A DNA stretch of 12,247 nucleotides from Gemmataceae bacterium (GCA_947490035.1 CANLGS010000043.1:1-12247); one strand, 5' to 3'; shown: positions 1 through 7,630, numbered from the stretch's first letter. Translations and numbers: made by a program. Notes: generated by a model not told the origin, from the sequence alone.

Positions 1-1094
1 AGACGCTCGACAAGGATGGGATGTTGTTGAACATGGCGCAGACGTGGCACCAGCTCCGGCCGGGCGAGGTGCGGAACAACTGCGGCGGGTGCCACGCGCA
101 CAGCCAGAAGCCCACCGAGTTCAAGGACACCGCGGCGGCGAAGCCGGAATACGCGGTCTTCGACCTCACCAAGCAGACGCCACTCGTCACCACCAAGAAG
201 AACGACCAGAGCGGTAAGAAGTGGGACACGAACGAAGAGACCGGGGTGCGGTACGCGAAGGGCGTGCTGGACGTCGAGTATCACCGCGACGTGAAGCCGA
301 TCCTGGCGCGGAGTTGCGTCGCCTGCCACAGCGGGAAGTCGGACAAGCCCGCGGGCGGTCTCGTGCTGGACGACGACCGGCGCCTGAAGGATCAGTCGGG
401 GCCGGCGACGTACCACACGCTGGTCCACTCTGGCGACTCGAAGACGACGCGCTACATCTGGCCGTCGCAGTCGCGCACCAGCCCGCTGACGTGGAAGCTG
501 TTCGGGCGCCGCACCGACGGGTTCCCGGAGAAGATGGTGCCCGGGGCGGAGGGCGACCACTCGGGCCTGCTCGCCCGCGGCGGCCAGCCCTACGCCCCGT
601 TCAAGGGGGGCGTCATGCCGCCGCCGGAAGCAGTCAAGGCGGGCAAGGTCGCGCCGCTGACCGACGAGGACCGCCGCACGATTCTCCGCTGGATCGACCT
701 GGGTTGCCCGCTCGACCTCGACTTCGATCCCAAGCAGCCGCAGCGCCGCGGCAACGGGTGGATGCTCGACGACCAGCGCCCGACGCTCGCGCTCACGGAG
801 CCGCGGGCGGGCCTCAACGGCCCGCTGTCGCGCGTCCTCGTCGGCATGTCCGACTACGGCAGCGGCCTTGACCCGGACAGTTTCTCCGTGATCGCCGACT
901 TCCCGCTCGCCGGCGTGAAGCCCGGCGAAAACCTCGCGACCAAGTTCAAGGCGCTGGCGGATAACCGCTGGGAACTGCGGCTGAGCAAGCCGATCACGGG
1001 ACTCCCGGCGGGGAAGCTGACTGTTTCCGTCAAGGACGTTCAAGGGAACGCCACCCGCATCGAGCGGACGTTCTCGGTGGCCCCGCCGAAGTAA
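1..1094 (+). CDS. HzsA-related multihaem c-type cytochrome protein (5' partial)
   Basis: The reading frame is open to the window edge (first whole codon at base 3), so the N-terminus is missing and 363 residues are visible. Numbered from the methionine codon at 21, which is probably internal, there are two c-type haem motifs: CGGCH at residues 21-25 and CVACH at 99-103. The first lies in a stretch (MAQTWHQLRPGEVRNNCGGC) that I recognise from planctomycete proteins named HzsA-related, after the alpha subunit of hydrazine synthase. The C-terminal 90 or so residues resemble an Ig-like beta-sandwich ending in VSVKDVQGNATRIERTFSV, as in that family. Haem attachment implies an extracytoplasmic location. 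The gene lies 49 bases upstream of a PQQ-like propeller gene and is probably co-transcribed with it. Resemblance to HzsA does not mean hydrazine synthesis, since homologues occur in non-anammox planctomycetes. Family confidence is good; function is unknown. Confidence 0.85.
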   Translation, partial: TLDKDGMLLNMAQTWHQLRPGEVRNNCGGCHAHSQKPTEFKDTAAAKPEYAVFDLTKQTPLVTTKKNDQSGKKWDTNEETGVRYAKGVLDVEYHRDVKPILARSCVACHSGKSDKPAGGLVLDDDRRLKDQSGPATYHTLVHSGDSKTTRYIWPSQSRTSPLTWKLFGRRTDGFPEKMVPGAEGDHSGLLARGGQPYAPFKGGVMPPPEAVKAGKVAPLTDEDRRTILRWIDLGCPLDLDFDPKQPQRRGNGWMLDDQRPTLALTEPRAGLNGPLSRVLVGMSDYGSGLDPDSFSVIADFPLAGVKPGENLATKFKALADNRWELRLSKPITGLPAGKLTVSVKDVQGNATRIERTFSVAPPK

Positions 1095-1130
1095 CGTTCC
1101 GCGCCCGCTCGCACTGTTCCCGACCCGCCC

Positions 1131-1135
1131 GGAGG
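1131..1135 (+). promoter_or_regulatory. Shine-Dalgarno for GTG start at 1144
   Basis: GGAGG lies 8 bases before the GTG at 1144 and fixes the start of the propeller gene. A good signal peptide begins exactly at that codon. Confidence 0.75.
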
Positions 1136-1143
1136 CTCCTCTC

Positions 1144-2433
1144 GTGACGCGCTACCTCTCCGCCCTCGCGCTCCTGAGTTGCACCGCGGTCGCGGGCGCC
1201 GACGACTGGCCGGGCTGGCGCGGGCCGACCGGCCAGGGCAACTCCGCCGCGAAGAACCCGCCCGTGGAGTGGGACAAAACGAAGAACGTGAAGTGGAAGG
1301 TCGCGCTTCCCGCGCCGGGCAACTCGACGCCCGCCGTCTGGGGCGGTCGCGTCTTCGTCACCCAGGCGAGCGACCTGACGAAGTGGCCGCCGAAGGTGCC
1401 GGCCGACTTCGCGGGCGGGTCCTCGGCCGGTGGGCATGCGATCGCCGAGAAGCGCTCCGTCATGTGCTTCGCCCGCGCCGACGGCAAGCTCCTGTGGCAG
1501 CGCGACACGGCCTACAAAGAGCCGGAGATCACCCACCCGACCAACCCGTTCTGCTCCGCCTCGCCGGTCACCGACGGCGAGCGCGTGATTGCCAGCCACG
1601 GCTCGGCCGGGCTGGTGTGCTACGACTTCGAGGGCAAGTTGCTCTGGCACTACGACGTGGGCAAGCTCGAACACCTGTGGGGCACCGCATCCTCCCCGAT
1701 CCTCCACGGCGACCTGTGCATCCAGTGGTGCGGGCCGGGCGAGCGGCAGTTCCTGCTCGCGGTCGACAAGCGCACCGGCAAGAAGGTGTGGGAGACGCCG
1801 ATTCCGGGCGGGGACGCGGGGATCACCAGCAAGAAGTTCCTCGGCACGTGGGCCACACCGATCGTCGCTCGCGTCGGCGACCGGGACGAGCTGATCTTCC
1901 CCGCGCCGTTTAAACTCTCCGGGTACGACCCCAAGACGGGTAAGGAGCTGTGGTTCGCGAAGATCGGTGGCACCTACTGCTACTCCTCGCCGCTGTTCGT
2001 CGATGGAGTCCTGATCTACGGCGGCAGCCTGTTGAAGCTCGGCGGCGCGGGCGACATCACGAAGGACCAGCTCCGGCACAAGGTCGGGAGCATGTTCATC
2101 AGCACCGCGGTGGTCGCCGGAGACTACCTTTACACGCTCAACAGCGTCGGCGTGCCCGGCTGCTACGAGTGGAAGACGGGCAAGGAACTGTGGAAAGACC
2201 AGGTCGAGGGCCGCCCCGCCGGCGAGGCGTGGGGGTCGCTGGTCCACGCCGCCGGGCGCGTCTACATCACCGACCGCCGCGGCGCGACCGCGGTCTTCGC
2301 AGCCGGAGCGAAGTACGAGCACCTCGGCACCAACAAGCTGGACGAGCACACCGACGCGTCGATCGCGATCGCCGGGGGCGACGCCTTCGTCCGCACGCAC
2401 AAGCACCTGTGGTGCATCGGGGAGAAGAAGTAG
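1144..2433 (+). CDS. Exported PQQ-like beta-propeller repeat protein
   Basis: This 429-residue protein has a Sec signal peptide (hydrophobic residues 5-17, likely cleavage after AGA at 17-19). The mature protein opens with DDWPGWRGPTGQG, the usual start of planctomycete PQQ-like WD40/propeller proteins (WPxWRGPxxxG). At least six blades are visible as repeats of the type DGKLLWQ, EGKLLWHYD, TGKKVWE, TGKELWF and TGKELWK, each preceded by a strand pair such as SPVTDGERVIA or TPIVARVGDRD. It ends HLWCIGEKK, like the propeller at 6047 (GLWCIGE), so the two are paralogues. I see no haem motif and no recognisable quinoprotein dehydrogenase active site, so an enzymatic PQQ role is not supported. A periplasmic binding or assembly scaffold is more likely. 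The GTG start is chosen from the Shine-Dalgarno and the signal peptide. Confidence 0.9.
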   Translation: MTRYLSALALLSCTAVAGADDWPGWRGPTGQGNSAAKNPPVEWDKTKNVKWKVALPAPGNSTPAVWGGRVFVTQASDLTKWPPKVPADFAGGSSAGGHAIAEKRSVMCFARADGKLLWQRDTAYKEPEITHPTNPFCSASPVTDGERVIASHGSAGLVCYDFEGKLLWHYDVGKLEHLWGTASSPILHGDLCIQWCGPGERQFLLAVDKRTGKKVWETPIPGGDAGITSKKFLGTWATPIVARVGDRDELIFPAPFKLSGYDPKTGKELWFAKIGGTYCYSSPLFVDGVLIYGGSLLKLGGAGDITKDQLRHKVGSMFISTAVVAGDYLYTLNSVGVPGCYEWKTGKELWKDQVEGRPAGEAWGSLVHAAGRVYITDRRGATAVFAAGAKYEHLGTNKLDEHTDASIAIAGGDAFVRTHKHLWCIGEKK

Positions 2434-2485
2434 CACCGGACGCCGCCAATGAGCGACGGCGGGCGGTCGTTGAGGCGACAACGCC

Positions 2486-2546
2486 GACCGGTTCGGCAGA
2501 GGACGAGCAGGTCAACCGCACCGCGGTCGTCTGCCGGTTTTCGGTC
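2486..2546. repeat. Imperfect inverted repeat in the gap after the first propeller gene
   Basis: The left arm is GACCG-gtt-CGGCAGA (2486-2500) and the right arm is TCTGCCG-gtttt-CGGTC (2530-2546). The 7-bp inner and 5-bp outer stems pair around a small internal loop, with 29 bases between the arms. It lies 53 bases after the stop at 2433. It could be a transcript-end structure or a regulator site, but there is no T-run to support an intrinsic terminator. Confidence 0.45.
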
Positions 2547-2572
2547 AGGTGACCCACACGAAATGAACGGAT

Positions 2573-2600
2573 GGCGGGCGCGTGTCGAACGCAGCCCGCC
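2573..2600 (+). promoter_or_regulatory. GC-rich hairpin just upstream of the HEAT/kelch ribosome site
   Basis: GGCGGGC (2573-2579) plus GCGT (2580-2583) pairs with ACGC (2589-2592) and GCCCGCC (2594-2600). This gives 11 base pairs with one bulged A (2593) and a 5-base loop GTCGA. It ends 8 bases before the Shine-Dalgarno at 2609. No T-run follows, so a leader structure affecting mRNA stability or translation is likelier than a terminator. The structure is seen in the sequence; the role is inferred. Confidence 0.5.
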
Positions 2601-2608
2601 CTCTTCCC

Positions 2609-2613
2609 CGGAG
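2609..2613 (+). promoter_or_regulatory. Shine-Dalgarno supporting GTG start at 2621
   Basis: CGGAG lies 7 bases before the GTG at 2621. The alternative in-frame GTG at 2582 has only GGATGG upstream and lies inside the predicted hairpin, so the downstream codon is preferred. Confidence 0.55.
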
Positions 2614-2620
2614 TCGTATC

Positions 2621-5236
2621 GTGAACGCACTCTTCCTCGTCGTCGCACTCGGGCCGGCCCAGCCCGCCCCGCTGGACCGGGCGTGGTACTCGCCGCACGA
2701 ACTGCTGCCGGTCCTCGCGGGGCGCGAGGACATCCGCTGGGCGCTGCCCGAAACGCTCGCCGGCCGCGCGTGGGTGGGCGGCCCCGGCTACCGGATGACC
2801 CTCGACGAGGCGTGCAAGCAGTGGAAACTGGGCTGGACCGAGTCCAACGGGGTCGTGGTCGTGCACCGCGAGCACCCGAAGCTCAAGGAGTGGGTCGCGG
2901 CGCTGGCGAAGGGCGAAACGGAGGCCGCCTGGGAACTCGGCTGGTCGCGAGACGCCCGGGCGGTGCCGCCGCTGGCCGAAGCGCTCGCGAGCAAGGAGCC
3001 CGCCGTCGCACTGGCCGCGGCGCAGGCGCTCGACACATTGCTCACCGAGATCCCGCTGGGGCGCGACGAGCGCGTCGGCCCCGCGCTCAAGGGCCGCGTC
3101 AGTCTCGCACGCGCGTTCCCGCCGAAGGTCGATCTCCTGCCGGTCCTCGATTCACCGTACCCGCGCGTGCGTGCCGCGGCGCTCCGCGTGCTCCTCGGAC
3201 AAGACAAGGAAGTCGCGAATAAAGCGATGAGCAGAACCGCGCTCGATCGGAGCGCGGCGGTTCGGCAGGTGCGGCAGCAGTACCTCGTCGAACCGGCTCC
3301 GCAGAAGGACAAATGGAAGCCGCTGCCGGCGCCGCCGAGGGACGCGGCCGACCGCAAGGCCGCCGTCGCGAAGATAGTCGAAGAACTCCCCGGGCTCGAG
3401 AAGCAGAGCGGGTGGGAGGAGATGGTGTGGCGTGCGGACACGCTCGCGCTGTGGTCGCGGTTGGGTCACGCGGAAGCCACTGACGCGCTCGTCGAACTCA
3501 CCGGCACGAAGCTGCAACAGTTCTGGTATCCGGGCATCGTGCAGAAGAACCTCGCGACCAGCGGCGATGAGCGTGTTCGCGCCGCGGTGAAGGAACTGAT
3601 GCCGAAGGCGCTGCGGCCGTTCATCGTTCGCGGGCTGGAAGAGAGCTACTGGGGCGAGGAACTCGTCGCGCTCACCGGGCCGTACCTCGGCGAGCAAACG
3701 GTGTGTCTCGTCACCGCGCGCAAGGCCGGCCGCGAGGCGCTCGACCTGCTCGTCCCGCTCGCGGAGAAGGGCGACCGCGACGCCATCGACGCGCTCGCCG
3801 TGATCGGCGGGCGGAAGGCGGTCGAGACGCTTCACAAACTTCTGTTGAAGGACGAGGCGCAATCGGCCACGCTCGCGTTCCGCGCGGCGAAGGCGCTCGG
3901 CCACATCGGCACTGCGGACGCACTCGACGTGCTCCACGCCACCGACGCGGACAAGAGTCTCCACCGGCGCCACGCGGTCGCGATGGCGCTCGGTCGCGTC
4001 GGCGGCATCAAAGCCGAGGCGCGGCTGAAGGCGCTCGCCGAAGACGAGACCGAGGCGCGGCTCGTACGTGCCGCCGCGGCCGACGGATTGGAGCAGATCG
4101 GCACCAAAGACGCTCGCACCGCGGCGGGAGCTTTTCGCAAGGCCGACGCGGGGATTCCCACGCTCGTGTACCAGCCGCGGAACACGCGGTTCGGCGCGGA
4201 CTTCCCCGTGAACAGGTGGGTGGATCTGAAGATCACCGTGCAGGCGCAGGGGTGGGGCGAGATCGGCTGGAACTACGACCCGGCCAACTGCCTGTTCTTC
4301 CGGTACGGCGGCTGCACCGGCCCTTACAACAACGAGCTCACCGCGTTCGACCTCGGCACCGAACAGTTCGTCCAGCGCCGGCCGATCGAGCTGATGGCCG
4401 GGTGGGGCGACACGCGGCCGGGGAACGGCTGCTCCGTCGGGCGCACGTGGGACCCGTGGCTGAAGGCGACGTGGATCCGCCACGGCATCGGCGGCACCGG
4501 CAACCAACTCGGCATGGTCGAGTACCACTCGCGCTCGCCGTCGGCGAAGTTCTGCAGCTACGACCTCGCGACCGACCGGTTCCGCGCCGCCCCGTTCCAC
4601 GAAGCCCCTTACGGCGAGGCGACCACCCGGCTCGCGTGCGACTGGAAGCACGGCCTCGTCTTCCCGATCAAGTTCACGCACCCGAATCACAAGACGAAAG
4701 ACTTCTGGGCGCTCGACGTTCGCGCCGAGAACCCGCACGCCGAATCCGCGTGGAAGAAGCTGACGAACCCGGACGGCGACTACCCACGGCACGCCGGCTC
4801 CGCGTACACCACGGCCGCCGTCGATCAGGACGCCGGTTTGCTCGTGCTGTACATCCCGCCGTTCGAGAGCCGGCCGGCGCAGACGTGGGCGTACGACCCG
4901 GCGAAGAACGCGTGGAAGGACATGCAGCCGGCGGTGCAACCCCAGGGGATGCCCGGCGCGGGGCTGGTGTACGACCCGTTCCAGAAGGTGTTGCTGCTGC
5001 ACAGCGGGAAGAAGGCGACTCAATTCGGAGGGGCCAGCGACGCGGTCACCTGGAGCTACGACGTGCGGACCAACACGTGGGCCGACCTGAAGGCCGCGAA
5101 CGGGCCGGGCAACCCGTGGGTCGGCGCGATGGACTTCGACCCGGAGCACAACGTCGTCGTCCTGTTCAGCTTCAAGGACAAGCGCGTGTGGGCGTACCGC
5201 CACAAGGCGGTCCGGCCCGGCACGACGGTCAAGTGA
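2621..5236 (+). CDS. HEAT-repeat / kelch-like propeller fusion protein, probably exported
   Basis: A protein of 871 residues from the GTG at 2621 (884 from an upstream GTG at 2582). Residues 2-16 form a short hydrophobic leader. The longer start would add three arginines before it and make a more typical signal peptide, so the start is not settled. Residues 24-83 resemble a small STN-like alpha/beta module (MTLDEACKQWKLGWTESNGV followed by VVVHRE). Residues 90-180 and about 380-505 are HEAT-like helical repeats (e.g. RAAKALGHIGTADALDVLHA, AMALGRVGGIKAEARLKALA). From about 546 to the end there are roughly six kelch/galactose-oxidase-type blades, with YDPANCLFFRYGG, YDLATDRF, YDPAKNAWKDM, YDVRTNTWADL and FDPEHNVVVLF. 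This suggests a scaffold for protein or glycan contacts. No catalytic residues are recognisable. The SGNH gene begins 65 bases later. Confidence 0.82.
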   Translation: MNALFLVVALGPAQPAPLDRAWYSPHELLPVLAGREDIRWALPETLAGRAWVGGPGYRMTLDEACKQWKLGWTESNGVVVVHREHPKLKEWVAALAKGETEAAWELGWSRDARAVPPLAEALASKEPAVALAAAQALDTLLTEIPLGRDERVGPALKGRVSLARAFPPKVDLLPVLDSPYPRVRAAALRVLLGQDKEVANKAMSRTALDRSAAVRQVRQQYLVEPAPQKDKWKPLPAPPRDAADRKAAVAKIVEELPGLEKQSGWEEMVWRADTLALWSRLGHAEATDALVELTGTKLQQFWYPGIVQKNLATSGDERVRAAVKELMPKALRPFIVRGLEESYWGEELVALTGPYLGEQTVCLVTARKAGREALDLLVPLAEKGDRDAIDALAVIGGRKAVETLHKLLLKDEAQSATLAFRAAKALGHIGTADALDVLHATDADKSLHRRHAVAMALGRVGGIKAEARLKALAEDETEARLVRAAAADGLEQIGTKDARTAAGAFRKADAGIPTLVYQPRNTRFGADFPVNRWVDLKITVQAQGWGEIGWNYDPANCLFFRYGGCTGPYNNELTAFDLGTEQFVQRRPIELMAGWGDTRPGNGCSVGRTWDPWLKATWIRHGIGGTGNQLGMVEYHSRSPSAKFCSYDLATDRFRAAPFHEAPYGEATTRLACDWKHGLVFPIKFTHPNHKTKDFWALDVRAENPHAESAWKKLTNPDGDYPRHAGSAYTTAAVDQDAGLLVLYIPPFESRPAQTWAYDPAKNAWKDMQPAVQPQGMPGAGLVYDPFQKVLLLHSGKKATQFGGASDAVTWSYDVRTNTWADLKAANGPGNPWVGAMDFDPEHNVVVLFSFKDKRVWAYRHKAVRPGTTVK

Positions 5237-5301
5237 AGGTGACGGCCCGCCCACGTGCCGGCGCGACCGGTGCTGTTCATTCTCACCAGGAGTTACGAGC
5301 A

Positions 5302-5997
5302 ATGACTGTCCGGCTCACGGCCCTCCTCACGGCCGTTCTTTCCATGCACGCGTCCGCCGCCCGGGGCGCCGACGATGATCCGGCCGGGGCCGCGGTCGCG
5401 CTGACGAAGGGCGACAAGGTCGTCTTCCTCGGCGACTCGCTGACGGCCCTGGCGGTCAAGGACAAGAACGTGCCGGACGGCAGGGGGTACGTCCCGCTGG
5501 TCCGCGCGGCCCTCAAGGAGAAGGGCGTCGAGGTGGACGCGGTGGCGACCGGCGGGCACCGCGTGCCCGACCTGCTGGCCCGCGTGGACCGGGACGTGCT
5601 CCCGAAGAAGCCGACCGTCGTGGTGATCCAGATCGGCGTCAACGACGCCGGGGGCGGCGTCACGCCCGAGAAGTTCAAGTCGCAGCTCGAGGAATTGATC
5701 GACAAGCTCCAGAAGGGCGGGGCGCGGGTGGTGCTCTGCTCCTGCACCTGCCGGGTGGAGGGCTACAACCCGGACAACGAGACGGACAAGAAGCTCGACG
5801 CCCTGGCCGACGCGGCCCGGGCCGTCGCGAAGGAGAAGAAGGTACCCCTGAACGACCTCCGCAAGGCGTTCGTCGAGTACTGGAAGAAGCACAACCCCGA
5901 CAACAAATCCAAGGGCTTTCTGACCTACGACGGGAACCACTGGACCGAGGAGGGGCACCGGTACGTCGCCGAGCAGATGCTCAAGAAGTTCCAGTAA
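5302..5997 (+). CDS. Exported SGNH/GDSL-type hydrolase
   Basis: This 231-residue protein begins at an ATG preceded by AGGAG (5288-5292, 9-base spacing). A longer open frame continues upstream inside the HEAT/kelch gene but is not coding. A signal peptide covers residues 1-19 (cleavage after ASA). All four SGNH blocks are visible: GDSL at 44-47 with nucleophile Ser46, the block II glycine near 84-85 (ATGGHRVPD), GVND at 112-115 with Asn114, and DGNH at 210-213 giving catalytic Asp210 and His213 (YDGNHWTEEGHRYVAEQML). The family comprises esterases and lipases, including acetyl-ester hydrolases acting on polysaccharides, so deacylation of an extracellular glycan or ester is plausible. The exact substrate is unknown. 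An odd CSCTC cluster (146-150) lies in the strand where relatives usually have one cysteine. It sits between two propeller genes with short gaps. Confidence 0.9.
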   Translation: MTVRLTALLTAVLSMHASAARGADDDPAGAAVALTKGDKVVFLGDSLTALAVKDKNVPDGRGYVPLVRAALKEKGVEVDAVATGGHRVPDLLARVDRDVLPKKPTVVVIQIGVNDAGGGVTPEKFKSQLEELIDKLQKGGARVVLCSCTCRVEGYNPDNETDKKLDALADAARAVAKEKKVPLNDLRKAFVEYWKKHNPDNKSKGFLTYDGNHWTEEGHRYVAEQMLKKFQ

Positions 5998-6046
5998 GCC
6001 CGGCCCCCGTCCGCACAGCGGCCCTCCTTCAAACGGAACGACAGCT

Positions 6047-7456
6047 ATGACCCGACTCGCGATCCTTCCGCTTCTCCTCGTCCTCGGTTGTTTTGTCGGC
6101 GACGCCGCGCGGGGCGAGCCGCCCCTCGGGTTCCGCACGGACGGCACCGGTCGTTACCCCGCCGCCACGCCGCCGCTGGAGTGGGCGAAAGACAAGAACG
6201 TCGTCTGGCACATCGAGTTGAAGCAGAGCAACGCCGTCCCGGTGATCCTGGGCAAACGTCTCTTTACCTGCGCCGAGCCGTGCGTGCTGCTCTGCGTGAA
6301 CAAAGGGAATGGCAAGATCCTCTGGCAGCAGGAATCGAGCTGGAAGGAGATCGTCCCGACCGAGAAGGAGAAGGGCCAGATCGAGGAGGAGCGCAAGCAG
6401 GACGACGAACTGAAGAAGGAACAGTCGAACCTGGAGAAAGAGAGTTCCGCCCTCCGCAAGGCGATCCGGGAGGATCCGGCCACGAAGGCGGAGAGTGAGG
6501 CGAAGCTCGCAACGCTCGAGGCCCAACTCGACAAGACGCGAACACGACGCAAGGCGTTCACCACCCTGAACCGCTACCGCGAGCCGGGCAAGGACGCGGG
6601 CGGCTACCACCCCACCGGCGGCTACTCCTCGGCCACCCCCGTCACGGACGGCAAACACGTCTACGCGATCTTCGGCAACGGCCTGGCCGCGTGCTACGAC
6701 CTCGACGGCAACCGTCAGTGGCTGAAGCTCGTCGAACACCCGACGGCGGCCTACGGCCACGGGGCGTCGCCGGTGCTGGTGGGCGACAAGCTGCTCGTCC
6801 ACTTCTCGGACCTCGTGGCCCTGAACACGAAGGACGGCAGCGAGGAGTGGCGCGTGAAGCTTCCGCCCAACCACGGCACCGCCATGCACACGCGCCTCGG
6901 CGCGGTCGATGTCGTCATCCACCCGCAGGGGCAGGTGATCCGCGTCAGCGACGGCGCCGTCCTGGCGAAGAACCTCGGCTCGACCGGCCCCAATTCGCCC
7001 CTGGTGCAGGACGGCAAGGTGTTCTTCGTGAACGGCCAGGTGCGCGGCTACGCGCTACCGACCTCGGAGAAGTTCCCCGAGAAGTGGGAGCCGCTGTGGA
7101 AGCCGCGGAGCATCAAGGGCCAGGGGTACTGGTTCCCCTCGCCGGTGCTGCACGACGGCCTGCTTTACGCGCTCAGTTCTCGGCCACTCCTCTCCGTGGT
7201 TGATGCCAGGACGGGCGAACTGGTCTACGAGCAGGATCTGGACCTCGGCCCGGGCGATTGCTACCCCAGCATCTCGCTCGCGGGCGACCGCCTCTACGTC
7301 AGCAGCGACAACGGCACGACCGTCGTGCTGAAGCCCGGCCGCGAGTTCGCGGAACTCGCCCGCAACAAGCTCGATACCTTCCGGAGCTCGCTGGTGTTCG
7401 AGGACAAGCGGATGTATGTGCGGACGACGAAGGGGCTGTGGTGCATCGGCGAATGA
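6047..7456 (+). CDS. Exported PQQ-like beta-propeller protein with coiled-coil insertion
   Basis: A 469-residue paralogue of the propeller at 1144. Both have a PP(V/L)EW.K.KNV.W segment near the N-terminus and end with LWCIGE. The N-terminal hydrophobic stretch (residues 4-14) is followed by Cys15 in VLGC, so it may be a lipoprotein; otherwise cleavage falls around residue 23. Blade signatures include NGKILWQQE, SSATPVTDGKHVYA, DLDGNRQWLK, NTKDGSEEWRVKL, SPVLHDGLLYAL and DARTGELVYEQDL. Between the first and second blades, residues about 106-168 form a highly charged K/E/Q-rich helix predicted by eye to be coiled coil (KGQIEEERKQDDELKKEQSN), which is absent from the first propeller. The start is the ATG at 6047 with a weak CGGAA site 8 bases upstream. 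It begins 49 bases after the SGNH hydrolase gene and is probably in its transcript. Function is unknown; a scaffold role is inferred. Confidence 0.87.
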   Translation: MTRLAILPLLLVLGCFVGDAARGEPPLGFRTDGTGRYPAATPPLEWAKDKNVVWHIELKQSNAVPVILGKRLFTCAEPCVLLCVNKGNGKILWQQESSWKEIVPTEKEKGQIEEERKQDDELKKEQSNLEKESSALRKAIREDPATKAESEAKLATLEAQLDKTRTRRKAFTTLNRYREPGKDAGGYHPTGGYSSATPVTDGKHVYAIFGNGLAACYDLDGNRQWLKLVEHPTAAYGHGASPVLVGDKLLVHFSDLVALNTKDGSEEWRVKLPPNHGTAMHTRLGAVDVVIHPQGQVIRVSDGAVLAKNLGSTGPNSPLVQDGKVFFVNGQVRGYALPTSEKFPEKWEPLWKPRSIKGQGYWFPSPVLHDGLLYALSSRPLLSVVDARTGELVYEQDLDLGPGDCYPSISLAGDRLYVSSDNGTTVVLKPGREFAELARNKLDTFRSSLVFEDKRMYVRTTKGLWCIGE

Positions 7457-7479
7457 CCACGGCCGGACCCGCTTTCTTC

Positions 7480-7532
7480 CGGTCGAGACCAGTTGACCGC
7501 CCCGCCGCCGTGTGGTCAACTGGTCTCGACCG
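7480..7532. repeat. Perfect 19-bp inverted repeat (palindromic element)
   Basis: CGGTCGAGACCAGTTGACC (7480-7498) is the exact reverse complement of GGTCAACTGGTCTCGACCG (7514-7532). In RNA, G7499-U7513 and C7500-G7512 would extend the stem to 21 pairs, leaving an 11-base loop (7501-7511). The dyad starts 24 bases after the stop at 7456 and ends 110 bases before the next start. No T-run follows and no target-site duplication was seen. Possible roles are a transcript-end stabiliser, a dispersed REP/MITE-like element, or an operator. Confidence 0.85.
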
Positions 7533-7630
7533 ACTTGCCGACGACCCACCCACCCGCGCCACTCCCCCGAGCGGTCACGCGCGATCCAAACTCGGTGAAG
7601 TGACTCCATCCCCGGCGTCTATGGACCGCG

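Noticed and set aside
1144..2433. PQQ-dependent alcohol/methanol dehydrogenase
   Set aside because: Only propeller repeats are present; no quinoprotein dehydrogenase active-site motifs or haem domain were seen, and the length is shorter than such enzymes.
1030..2481. Long open frame on the minus strand (483 codons) opposite the first propeller gene
   Set aside because: Antisense shadow of a high-GC gene; the translation is low-complexity and rich in Arg, Val, Ala and Gly, with no recognisable domain, while the + strand frame encodes a clear propeller.
3703..5301. Possible 533-residue N-terminal extension of the SGNH hydrolase
   Set aside because: It overlaps the HEAT/kelch gene in another frame and is Arg-rich nonsense; the ATG at 5302 has a good Shine-Dalgarno and opens directly into a signal peptide.
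3152..5302. Minus-strand open frame of 716 codons opposite the HEAT/kelch gene
   Set aside because: Same mirror-frame artefact; Arg/Val-rich translation without family motifs, and no ribosome site that favours it.
7480..7532. Classical Rho-independent terminator
   Set aside because: The stem is strong, but it is followed by acttgccgac with no T-run, so the standard definition is not met; kept as an inverted repeat.
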